Below, in pieces: positions 16,234 through 23,468 of a stretch of DNA of 64,000 nt. The stretch is taken from assembly GCF_016907385.1 (NCBI RefSeq), contig NZ_JAFBBU010000001.1, forward strand, positions 248,001 through 312,000. The letters run 5' to 3'. Numbering within the stretch: position 1 is the stretch's first letter; each line of letters begins with the position of its first letter. The stretch comes from Subtercola frigoramans. GTDB lineage: Bacteria > Actinomycetota > Actinomycetes > Actinomycetales > Microbacteriaceae. A model generated the notes under the pieces. It was not told the DNA's origin. It saw nothing but the letters and a program-made list of their open reading frames with translations, and ran no database searches. The position numbers and the translations under genes were made by a program.

Positions 16234-16740
16234 ATGAGCCTCGGAACAGGCAGTCTCTTCGTCGTCGGCGCCATCTTGGCGTTCGACGTCAAGATGCAGG
16301 ACTCCTTCATCCACCTACACCCCGTTGAGTACATCCTGATGGCGGCCGACGTGATCGGCATCATCATCGGAAACCTGATGTGGGTGGCCGGCATCATCTT
16401 CTTGCCTGTGCCGTCTGTTCTGATACTCGGCAACCCAGATGCTGACGCGCTGGGTTCTGCGATGTGCGTGTTCACGATTCTGGTTTCCCAGGTGGGAGTG
16501 CGCATACAGGAATTACTTCTCCTGCGTTCGAACTGCTTCAAGCCCGGCTATAGACCGGACGAGCGGTATCTCTGGGCCCATTGGATCACGTCAAGCCTCA
16601 CCGTAGTAGCGCTGGCATTAAGCATCGTTTCGCCGAACCTTGGCCCGATGACACTCGTTCTCTTACTCCTAGCGCGGCCGCTCAACCGGGCGGTCAGGCG
16701 AGGTCAGACCCCGATGGAGCGCGAACTCCGCATACTCTAA
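16234..16740 (+). CDS. Membrane protein with DUF6458-like N-terminus and unrelated extension
   Basis: The first 50 residues (MSLGTGSLFVVGAILAF, then YILMAADVIGIIIGNLMW) match the opening of DUF6458, a short actinobacterial family of about 80 residues with two helices. Here the frame continues to 168 residues with additional hydrophobic stretches (IIFLPVPSVLILG, HWITSSLTVVALALSIV, PMTLVLLLLA) and a basic end. It may be a fusion, or a DUF6458 gene whose 3' part was replaced. There is no clear ribosome site before 16234, which leaves open that it is a decayed gene. Confidence 0.5.
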   Translation: MSLGTGSLFVVGAILAFDVKMQDSFIHLHPVEYILMAADVIGIIIGNLMWVAGIIFLPVPSVLILGNPDADALGSAMCVFTILVSQVGVRIQELLLLRSNCFKPGYRPDERYLWAHWITSSLTVVALALSIVSPNLGPMTLVLLLLARPLNRAVRRGQTPMERELRIL

Positions 16741-16892
16741 ACCTGGTTCCACCGATGTTCTAAGGTGAGGGCTGCCGATCTCTGTTTGAGCTGGTGGTGC
16801 TGGGTGGGCGCGGCGGAGCCGTGGGCCTTTCGGCCCAGGGTGTTCCACTGTGTGTTTCTGCTCGCGCCTTGTCGGCTGGTCGGTCGGGGTGC

Positions 16893-17675
16893 TCAGCTTT
16901 GTGGGGGCGCGAGAGCGTGGCTGAAGAGGGTTGTCCAGGCGGCTTCCCAGGGCCAAGCGCGGGGCAGGTGCAACGTGATGCGTCGTCCGGAAGACGCGAT
17001 CCTCGCCGGGACGGTGATCAGTTTCCGGCGGATCGTCGGGAGGTCAGGCCTGGTGATGGTGGCGGCAGTGCGGGTGAGGTTGAACGCGATGACGGCGAGA
17101 ACCAGCCAGGCCGCGTTCGCGGTGAACCGGCCCGAGGGCAGGTGCGCCAGGGCTGAACACTTGAGGTCGTCGTGGACTTGTTCGATGATCGCGTGCCGGC
17201 GGTGGACCTGGTCCGCGGTGACCGTGTCGAGGGCGGGCGTGGTGAAGAGGGCGTGGAACCGGTGCGTGTCGAACAGGGTCGGGCGCTCGAGGTCAGCTCC
17301 GGGATGCGTCGCACGATCAGACGCCCTTGGACACGGTCCTTCTTCGCCTTCGAGCTGAACACGGTGAAGGGCACCTCGGCGCCTACCGTGATGCCATTGA
17401 GTTGTTGGATGGTCGCGAGGGCGTCGCGGACCATTCCGGCGGCGCCGCGCGGTGATCCGCACGCGCCCCGCCGTAAACGCTGACCGACGATGATCGGCGC
17501 GGAAGCGTCCGTTTTCACCGTCGTGAGGATAGCGTTGAGCCGGAGCCTTGTTTCTGACCGTGTACTTCGATGATGGTGTCATCAACATCGAGGAACACGT
17601 AACCGGCGGTGTCGGTCTCAGAGTCGAGGGTGCTTGGCAGGAGCTGAAGACCTTCCGCACGCCGCCGTGACGCAA
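16893..17675 (-). pseudogene. IS1380-family transposase remnant, frameshifted and truncated
   Basis: Minus-strand frames read in order give pieces of an IS1380 DDE transposase: GYVFLDVDDTIIEVHG-like sequence near 17600, VGAEVPFTVFSSKAKKD and GRLIVRRIPEL around 17330-17400, then HAIIEQVHDDLKCSALAHLPSG and AAWLVLAVIAFNLTR, ending in RITLHLPRAWPWEAAWTTLF. At least two frame changes separate them. The N-terminal third is missing: the sequence stops at the left inverted repeat of the IS3 element at 17679, and no continuation was found beyond 19028. Confidence 0.8.
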
Positions 17676-17732
17676 GACTGATGCGCTCTGGGTCTGATGG
17701 AGACTCTTGACCTTGGAAACGAGGATTGAGTC

Positions 17733-18077
17733 ATGTCGAAAGAACAATCTGTTGCGAAGCCGACGACGCGTCGCTATTCACCGGAGGAGAAGGCCGCCGC
17801 GGTCCGGATGGTCCGGACTCTCCGCGCCGAGCTCGGCACCGATCATGGGACTGTGCAGCGTGTCGCCACGCAGCTCGGGTATGGGATCGAGTCGGTGCGA
17901 ACCTGGGTCAGGCAGGCCGATGTCGACGACGGTGTCACTCCCGGCGTGAGCACGATCGAAGCGCGTCGGGTGCGTGAGCTCGAGCAGGAGAACCGAGAGC
18001 TGCGCCGGGCAAACGAAATCCTGAAACGAGCTGCCAGTTTCTTCGGGGCGGAGCTCGACCGCCAACACAAGAAGTAG
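17733..18077 (+). CDS. IS3-family transposase OrfA (helix-turn-helix)
   Basis: A 114-residue protein with an N-terminal DNA-binding region: RRYSPEEKAAAVRMVRTL, then HGTVQRVATQLGYGIESVRTWVRQ (helix-turn-helix). A leucine-zipper-like helix, EARRVRELEQENRELRRANEILKRAASFF, follows, as in all IS3 OrfA proteins. It ends at 18077. It acts with OrfB, either as a separate protein binding the inverted repeats or as the N-terminal part of a frameshifted OrfAB transposase. It appears full length and undamaged. Confidence 0.92.
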   Translation: MSKEQSVAKPTTRRYSPEEKAAAVRMVRTLRAELGTDHGTVQRVATQLGYGIESVRTWVRQADVDDGVTPGVSTIEARRVRELEQENRELRRANEILKRAASFFGAELDRQHKK

Positions 18078-18151
18078 TCGCGTTCATCGACCGAAACAAG
18101 AACGATATCGTCGAGGGTCGCCGGCTCGGAGTCGAGCCCATCTGCGCTGTA

Positions 18152-18997
18152 TTGCAGGTGGCTCCGAGCACGTACTACGCCGCGAAAGATCGTCCTCCAT
18201 CGTCGCGTGCGACCAACGACGCGGCGCTGATGCCACGATTGGTCGAGCTGTGGGAGTCGAACTACCGCGTCTATGGTGTTCGAAAGCTCTGGAAGACGGC
18301 CCGCCGAGCGGGCATCGATATTGGCCGCGACCAGGTCGCCCGGCTGATGCGCGCGGCTGGCATTCAGGGTGCTACCCGCTCGAAGCGGGTGAAGACGACA
18401 AGGGCTGATCCGGCAGCGACCCGGCACCCGGACCTAGTAAGGCGGGAGTTCACTGCGACGGCACCGAACAGGCTCTGGGTAACCGATCTGACGTTCGTGC
18501 CGACCTGGGCCGGTGTCGCGTATGTCTGCTTCATCATCGATGCCTACTCACGAATGATCGTGGGGTGGCGATGCGCGCCGCACATGCGCACCGAGATGGT
18601 GCTCGACGCGATCGAGATGGCTCGCTGGGGACGCGGTACCCACCACGAGGATCTGCGCTGCCACAGCGATGCAGGCAGTCAATTCACGTCAATTCGCTAC
18701 GGCGAACGATTGGCTGAGATCGGTGCGACGCCCTCGATCGGAACCGTGGGTGATTCGTATGACAACGCTCTTGCTGAAACGGTGAACGGGTACTACAAAG
18801 CAGAACTCGTCCGAGGGCCCACCCGATCACAACCTTGGAAGACGGTGGAGGACCTCGAGTTGGCAACGCTCGGATGGGTGCACTGGCACAACAACCAACG
18901 CCTGCACGGCTACCTCGGCGACATCCCACCCGCCGAGTACGAGCACACGTTCTATGCTGAACAAACGACCCTCAACGAGCCAGTCGAAATCAAATAG
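18152..18997 (+). CDS. IS3-family transposase OrfB (DDE integrase domain)
   Basis: The frame is -1 relative to orfA and is open from before orfA's end, so it is probably made by programmed frameshifting near 18050-18077 as OrfAB; the coordinates give the frame from the first in-frame start-like codon (TTG). Domains: an HTH_21-like region (RVYGVRKLWKTARRAGIDIGRDQVARLM) and an rve integrase core with the DDE triad in WVTDLTFVPTW, CHSDAGSQFTS and NALAETVNGYYKAE. The C-terminal WHNNQRLHGYLG.IPP.EYE is diagnostic. It looks intact and potentially active. Confidence 0.93.
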   Translation: MQVAPSTYYAAKDRPPSSRATNDAALMPRLVELWESNYRVYGVRKLWKTARRAGIDIGRDQVARLMRAAGIQGATRSKRVKTTRADPAATRHPDLVRREFTATAPNRLWVTDLTFVPTWAGVAYVCFIIDAYSRMIVGWRCAPHMRTEMVLDAIEMARWGRGTHHEDLRCHSDAGSQFTSIRYGERLAEIGATPSIGTVGDSYDNALAETVNGYYKAELVRGPTRSQPWKTVEDLELATLGWVHWHNNQRLHGYLGDIPPAEYEHTFYAEQTTLNEPVEIK

Positions 18998-19028
18998 CCC
19001 GAGTCTCCATCAGACCCAGAGCGCATCA

Positions 19029-19592
19029 GTCTGAGTCACGGGCTCGTTTTCGTCGGCTGACTGGGTCTGGAAATTTATTTGGGCGTGCCCACGCTTTGCC
19101 CACAAGTGCAACAAAAACGATGTGATTCACGAAGGGTCGGATAGACCCAAAAGCGGCATGATTCCGGGGATTTTTGGCAAAATCCCGGCGGGTGCGCGGG
19201 TCTTTGGAGGGTTCGAATCTCACGCCCTCCGCAGAAAAAGTGGCCTCCCGATGTCGGTCTCTGCCTGGATTTCGCCGATAGGAACGACAGGGAACCGGCC
19301 ATCAGGGGATTGACCCTGGCGGTTGATCGGACCACGACCGAGAGCTTTCGGACGAAGGTCTGCCCGCGAAAGGCGATAGGCGGCCAGTGACGTTCGTCTC
19401 AGTGGCGTTTGCCTATCCTACTGACACGTTCTTGTCGAGCCCGAGCCGGCACGCCTACTTGGACGTAGGGTTGGGCCACATTGACCCAGAGACCGGCGCT
19501 GACCCCGACGGGACACCCTCCGAGAATGCCGTGGGTGACCTAAATCGCCGCAGCGACCTTCCCGCAACAGCCCACCGGGGCGAGAGGAACCC
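19029..19592. other. Intergenic zone between the IS element and the polyphosphate kinase
   Basis: Apart from the tRNA-Ser 3' fragment at 19209-19233, no gene is supported. Frames on both strands are short and have poor composition. The 3' part must include the promoter of the kinase gene. Confidence 0.4.
19209..19233 (+). other. Orphan 3' end of a serine tRNA gene, attachment-site-like
   Basis: The stretch contains a T-loop consensus GGTTCGAATC followed by CTCACGCCCTCCGCA, which looks like the T-arm and acceptor end of an actinobacterial tRNA-Ser. The rest of the tRNA (anticodon and D arms, 5' acceptor strand) is not upstream. The 5' T-stem strand (GAGGG) pairs imperfectly with CTCAC, so the junction lies there. 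A 3' tRNA fragment on its own is the usual footprint of integration at a tRNA gene. A simple hairpin (GGAGGG with CCCTCC) is the alternative reading. Confidence 0.45.
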
Positions 19593-20420
19593 ATGGCACA
19601 CTCGAAAAGCAGCAAACCACTAGTGAAGCGCATGCCCAAGCACCTCTACGAGGAAGAACTCGAGAGGCTCCAGATTCAGCTGGTCAGCATGCAGCAGTGG
19701 GTCATTGAGACCGGGGCACGCGTCGTCGTTATCTTCGAAGGCCGTGATGCTGCAGGAAAGGGCGGCGCGATCAAACGGATCATGCAGTACCTGAACCCGC
19801 GATTCGCCCGCGTAGCCGCCCTGCCAACTCCGAACGAGCGCGAGAAGACGCAATGGTATTTCCAGCGTTATATCAAGCACCTCCCGGCCGCAGGCGAAAT
19901 CGTGCTCATGGACCGTTCCTGGTACAACCGCGCCGGCGTCGAACGCGTAATGGACTATTGCACCCCGGAGCAATACAAGCGATTCCTAGAGCAAGCGCCC
20001 GTGTTCGAGCGGATGCTCGTCGACGACGGCATCGTTCTTATCAAGTACTGGTTCTCCGTTTCCGACGAAGTCCAGGAAGAACGCTTCCACTCCCGTCTGA
20101 ACGACCCGATGCGACGCTGGAAGCTCTCCGACACCGACGTCGTATCCATCACGAAGTGGGAGGACTACTCCCGGGCCAAAGATGCGATGTTCGAGGCCAC
20201 CGACCACCCCGCTGCGCCCTGGTGGACCATTGAGAGCGATGACAAACGCGCCGCGAGACTCAACACGATCAGCGACCTACTGACGCAGATTCCCTATGAA
20301 CCGCGCACCCCCGACAATGTGGCTATCCCGCCTCGCCCGACCGCAGACAACTACGAACGCCCCGCCCGTGAGCGATACCACTACGTCCACGACCACGCCG
20401 CCGAAGTTAAGGCCAAATAG
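19593..20420 (+). CDS. ppk2: Polyphosphate kinase 2 (PPK2 family)
   Basis: A 275-residue cytosolic enzyme that transfers phosphate between polyphosphate and nucleotides. It has the PPK2 Walker A loop VVIFEGRDAAGKGGAIKRI (about residues 46-64), the downstream NEREKTQWYFQRYIKHLP, Walker B and lid region VLMDRSWYNRAGVERVM, and the segment LIKYWFSVSDEVQEERF. The length and the ending YHYVHDHA fit single-domain PPK2 proteins. The start at 19593 is supported by GAGAGGAACCC. It is transcribed alone and ends before an intrinsic terminator. Whether it favours ADP or GDP cannot be read from the sequence. Confidence 0.96.
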   Translation: MAHSKSSKPLVKRMPKHLYEEELERLQIQLVSMQQWVIETGARVVVIFEGRDAAGKGGAIKRIMQYLNPRFARVAALPTPNEREKTQWYFQRYIKHLPAAGEIVLMDRSWYNRAGVERVMDYCTPEQYKRFLEQAPVFERMLVDDGIVLIKYWFSVSDEVQEERFHSRLNDPMRRWKLSDTDVVSITKWEDYSRAKDAMFEATDHPAAPWWTIESDDKRAARLNTISDLLTQIPYEPRTPDNVAIPPRPTADNYERPARERYHYVHDHAAEVKAK

Positions 20421-20610
20421 AGCATGACCACAATCTTGCCGTGAAGTTCGATGCGGCCGGGCGTCGCTGCCTCAAATAGGGGCTCGATGCGGACGATCCG
20501 TGACGCGTCACGGGCAGCGAGGCGCGATCCAAGTTGTGCCCTGTGTTTCCAACCGAACTCGTGGGATTGGAATAGCTTCCAAACCGGAAAAGGGCGAGCC
20601 CGCCACTAAT

Positions 20611-20639
20611 CACCCAAGTGCACGTCCTTGGGTGTTTTT
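20611..20639 (+). terminator. Intrinsic terminator between ppk2 and the SGNH gene
   Basis: CACCCAAG at 20611-20618 pairs perfectly with CTTGGGTG at 20627-20634 across an 8-base loop, followed by TTTTT at 20635-20639. It lies between convergent genes and is a clear stem plus T-tract for the plus strand. Confidence 0.85.
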
Positions 20640-20700
20640 CTGCCCGCACTCGGGTGCTCGGCAGTCAGCCTCAATCTTGTGAACCTTCAATCTGTCTGGT

Positions 20701-21585
20701 TCAGAAATCACGAGGTTCACGCACGCCTGCGAGGTGGGGACCGTGCCGGAGTCGTTCGAGTACCGCGTCGGCGACAGCGAGCATTCCATCGGCATTCGGA
20801 TGGAACGACTTCACTGTCTGGGTCATATCGGGCTCGAACCCGAAGACCCAGGGCCTGGCCGACCCGACGCCGTGTCGTCGGCTGAACACCGATGCGGTGA
20901 CGAGGTCTGCGCCTGAGCGGCCTTGGGCTAGCTGGTGTGCCTCGGCGACGGATTCATGGAGGCCACGAAGCACGTCGAATTGTTGTCTCGTGAAGGGCGA
21001 GTTGACCGTGAGATTCGCTTCGGCTGTTGGTGCAGCATCCACGCTCAGTATGGTCAGGTAATCGACCAGAACGATTCGGGCGGCTGTCGCACGATTGCGG
21101 GCGGCGTCGACGATGCGTTCCAGCCCATCTGATGCCGCGTTAACTTGGGCCTGGGTCGCGGCGTGAATCCCGTCAGTGAATCCTTGGGCTAGCATCTGGG
21201 TGATCGGGCTTTCAGGTGCGAGGTTCGACCATGCTGCGAAGAGCATGGAACCGAGCAGCTGCAGGTCGTTCCCGCCGGCGGTGACGGTGACCAGCTCGGC
21301 GTTGGCGGGGATGCCCTCGATTTGAGGTGGATACGTTGCGCCGGTCATGGTTTGGTGCGTTTCGGTCAGAATCGTTGCCGTTGTTGCGCCGGAAACTGTG
21401 AGGTCGACGAGTTCGGCTCCCAGACGATCGGCGATGAGGTGGGGGTAGTTTCGTCCGGACCGCAATGCGCCTGAGTCGAGCACCGGTTCGATTCCGGGGC
21501 CGGCGGCGAACGAACTACCGAGGGCGGCCATCGTGCGGATCACTGGCGATGGGATGGGCTGGGCATGATCGGGATTCGAGGTCAT
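20701..21585 (-). CDS. SGNH/GDSL-type hydrolase
   Basis: A 294-residue protein with the four SGNH blocks in order: GSSFAAGPG (nucleophile Ser, about residue 24), VDLTVSGATTATIL (Gly), VTVTAGGNDLQLL (Asn in GGND) and KSFHPNADGM (Asp/His dyad area with the catalytic His). Enzymes of this family hydrolyse acyl esters, including acetyl groups on sugars. There is no signal peptide, so it is probably cytosolic. It lies downstream of the GH78 and GH43 genes on the same strand, so it may deacetylate imported oligosaccharides, but a 246-bp gap containing hairpins makes cotranscription uncertain. Confidence 0.9.
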   Translation of the reverse strand: MTSNPDHAQPIPSPVIRTMAALGSSFAAGPGIEPVLDSGALRSGRNYPHLIADRLGAELVDLTVSGATTATILTETHQTMTGATYPPQIEGIPANAELVTVTAGGNDLQLLGSMLFAAWSNLAPESPITQMLAQGFTDGIHAATQAQVNAASDGLERIVDAARNRATAARIVLVDYLTILSVDAAPTAEANLTVNSPFTRQQFDVLRGLHESVAEAHQLAQGRSGADLVTASVFSRRHGVGSARPWVFGFEPDMTQTVKSFHPNADGMLAVADAVLERLRHGPHLAGVREPRDF

Positions 21586-21651
21586 TGTTTCTCTATGTTC
21601 GGCGTTGAATCGACGAGGGTTGAGCCGATCCGAGCGCGGCGAGGGACCGAC

Positions 21652-21695
21652 CCCGGGGCGCCCCGGGCGCCTGGAGAACAGAGCCCGTCCGGGCT
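21652..21695 (-). terminator. Double hairpin between GH43 and SGNH genes
   Basis: A perfect 16-bp palindrome (21652-21667, CCCGGGGC and its complement) is followed by a second perfect stem AGCCCG/CGGGCT at 21682-21695. The pair lies after the GH43 stop (21832) and before the SGNH start (21585) on the minus strand and may reduce read-through. Confidence 0.4.
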
Positions 21696-21831
21696 ACCGG
21701 AGGATCTCGACCAGCAGTCCATCACGGTGCAGCAACCCATCCAGATGTCGAGATCTGTGATTGTCGCGTCAAGGAGATTTCCACAGCCATATGACGTCTC
21801 GTTCGGCAAATGGAACACGAGGTTGGTTTTG

Positions 21832-23343
21832 CTAGCGGACGTCATGAGGATCAGGTGATTCACTTTCGGTCGAATCTTTGTAGCTGAACGACAACACGCG
21901 GGCATGTGTGGTGAGTGCCCCAAGTCCGATCATTCGACCGGTAAAGCCGCCCGCCACCTCTGTGGAAATATAGCGACCATCCAGCCTGGCAAGTTCGACG
22001 AAACCATCGGCGCCGTCAAAACCCAGGACGATGTCGTCCGGGCCGACGTTGCCGCCAAGTTCACCGGCGTTGACCGGGACAACTGTGGAGATCCGCAGGA
22101 CAGTTCTCGGGCTGTGTATGTCGCGTTCCGCGAATTCCTGGGTGAGGTCTCCGACTCGTCCCATCGCACGTACCCGCCCATCGCGTACTTCAACGCCGTA
22201 CCAGTGGCGGTCGTCTATGCGCACGACCATGCGCACGCCGCCGCCAGCGGCGTCGACAGTGACGCTGGCTGACCAGGACAGGTCCCTCACGCGCGTGCAC
22301 AGCAGCGAACCATCGCCGCCGTCGATCGATGACATCAGTTCCAAACCGCCATCCAGCGGGGATCGCGCAATGGATGCGGGATCGCCGGAGGGCGAGATCC
22401 ACCGCGGGTCGAGATCCCCCACGAAGTCGTCGCTGAATGAGTGATCTACGGTCGGGATCGTCACGCCGCCTTCGACGAAGACTGGCCAGTCATCGCTCCA
22501 ATCGATAGCGCACACGAAAGTCTCCCTGCCGATCACATGAAAGCCGGGCGAACTCCCCTGAATCCGCACGCCGAGATACGCGGCCACCCAGCTGCCATCC
22601 TCCCGCTCGAGCAGATCGGCGTGACCGACATTCTGCACGGCGCCCGGCAAGCTTCGATGGGTCAGGATGGGGTTGGCCGGGCACGGCACGAATGGGCCCG
22701 CCGGTGATGTGCACCGAGCAATGGTGACCGTGTGGCCGCGTTCGGTTCCTCCCTCAGCAAGCAGCAGGTACCAATAGGAGTCGCGTTGATATAGGTGTGG
22801 ACCTTCGGGGTACGCGAGCCCTGTGCCCTGCCAGACGCGGTACGGCGGCTCCAGCAGAATTCCCTCCTCTAGATTGACCCGCGCCTGCACGATGCCCGAT
22901 TGCTGGGGCGTGGGGCCGAAACCGCACCAGGTGAGATAGCATGTGCCACCATCGTCCCAGGCAATGTCTGGGTCGATCCCGATCGCCCCAGAGATGAATA
23001 CGGGTTCGCTCCATGGTCCGCGCGGGTCGTCGGTGTGCACCACGAGGTGCCCGGCGCCAAAGTCGCTCATGTTCGTGGTGATGAACCAGAAAGTGCCGTC
23101 GTGATATCTCAGTGTCGACCCGAAGATCCCGCCGGATGGTCTGCCGTCACCTCGGGCGAACTGAGTGCGCCGTGTGAGAACGTTGCCGATCTGATCCCAC
23201 GCGAGTGCATCGTCGCTCGCGAATATGGGTGCTCCAGGGAAGTACTCGAAGCTGGAGTTCGCCAGGAAGTACCTGGTCCCTGCTCGACACAGGGTGGGAT
23301 CGGGATGGAATCCGCTGATCGCGGGGCGGTTGATGCTCGTCAC
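21832..23343 (-). CDS. Glycoside hydrolase family 43 (beta-xylosidase/alpha-arabinofuranosidase type)
   Basis: A 503-residue protein from GTG 23343, supported by GAAGGAG eight bases upstream; the longer frame from 23400 lacks a site. The catalytic five-bladed propeller covers residues 1-310. GFHPDPTLCR holds the base Asp, GIDPDIAWDDGGTCYLTW the pKa-modulating Asp, and YPEGPHLYQRDSYWYLLLAEGG the acid Glu. A C-terminal beta-sandwich follows (FSDDFVGDLDPRWISPSG onward), as in two-domain GH43 xylosidases and arabinosidases. There is no signal peptide, so it acts on imported oligosaccharides. It is encoded after the GH78 gene on the same strand (125-bp gap). Confidence 0.93.
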   Translation of the reverse strand: MTSINRPAISGFHPDPTLCRAGTRYFLANSSFEYFPGAPIFASDDALAWDQIGNVLTRRTQFARGDGRPSGGIFGSTLRYHDGTFWFITTNMSDFGAGHLVVHTDDPRGPWSEPVFISGAIGIDPDIAWDDGGTCYLTWCGFGPTPQQSGIVQARVNLEEGILLEPPYRVWQGTGLAYPEGPHLYQRDSYWYLLLAEGGTERGHTVTIARCTSPAGPFVPCPANPILTHRSLPGAVQNVGHADLLEREDGSWVAAYLGVRIQGSSPGFHVIGRETFVCAIDWSDDWPVFVEGGVTIPTVDHSFSDDFVGDLDPRWISPSGDPASIARSPLDGGLELMSSIDGGDGSLLCTRVRDLSWSASVTVDAAGGGVRMVVRIDDRHWYGVEVRDGRVRAMGRVGDLTQEFAERDIHSPRTVLRISTVVPVNAGELGGNVGPDDIVLGFDGADGFVELARLDGRYISTEVAGGFTGRMIGLGALTTHARVLSFSYKDSTESESPDPHDVR

Positions 23344-23468
23344 GAAAAACGCTCCTTCGGTAGTTGGCGATAGCCTGATCGAATGCTGCACTTTTGGCAA
23401 AACTTGTCACCGATTCATCCCAACTCGACTTTGACGGTCCTCCAATATGTGCGGGACGGCCGATTCGT

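Larger units (their letters stand above)
17679..19028 (+). mobile_element. Complete IS3-family insertion sequence
   Basis: A 1350-bp element bounded by perfect 28-bp inverted repeats (17679-17706 and 19001-19028), beginning TGATGCGCTCTG and ending with the complement, as expected for IS3 ends (TG...CA). Complementarity extends four more bases outward on each side. It encodes orfA and orfB in the -1 relation typical of the family, and both look intact. No short direct repeat flanks it: left GAC, right GTC. It abuts the IS1380 remnant. Confidence 0.93.

Noticed and set aside
19206-19230. GGAGGG/CCCTCC as a simple terminator hairpin
   Set aside because: The T-loop consensus and acceptor-like sequence fit a tRNA end better, and no gene ends just upstream. 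It is kept as the alternative in that entry.
19026-19335. Minus-strand frames across the tRNA 3' fragment as real genes
   Set aside because: They contain the usual chance peptide that arises when the tRNA end is translated, and have no ribosome site.
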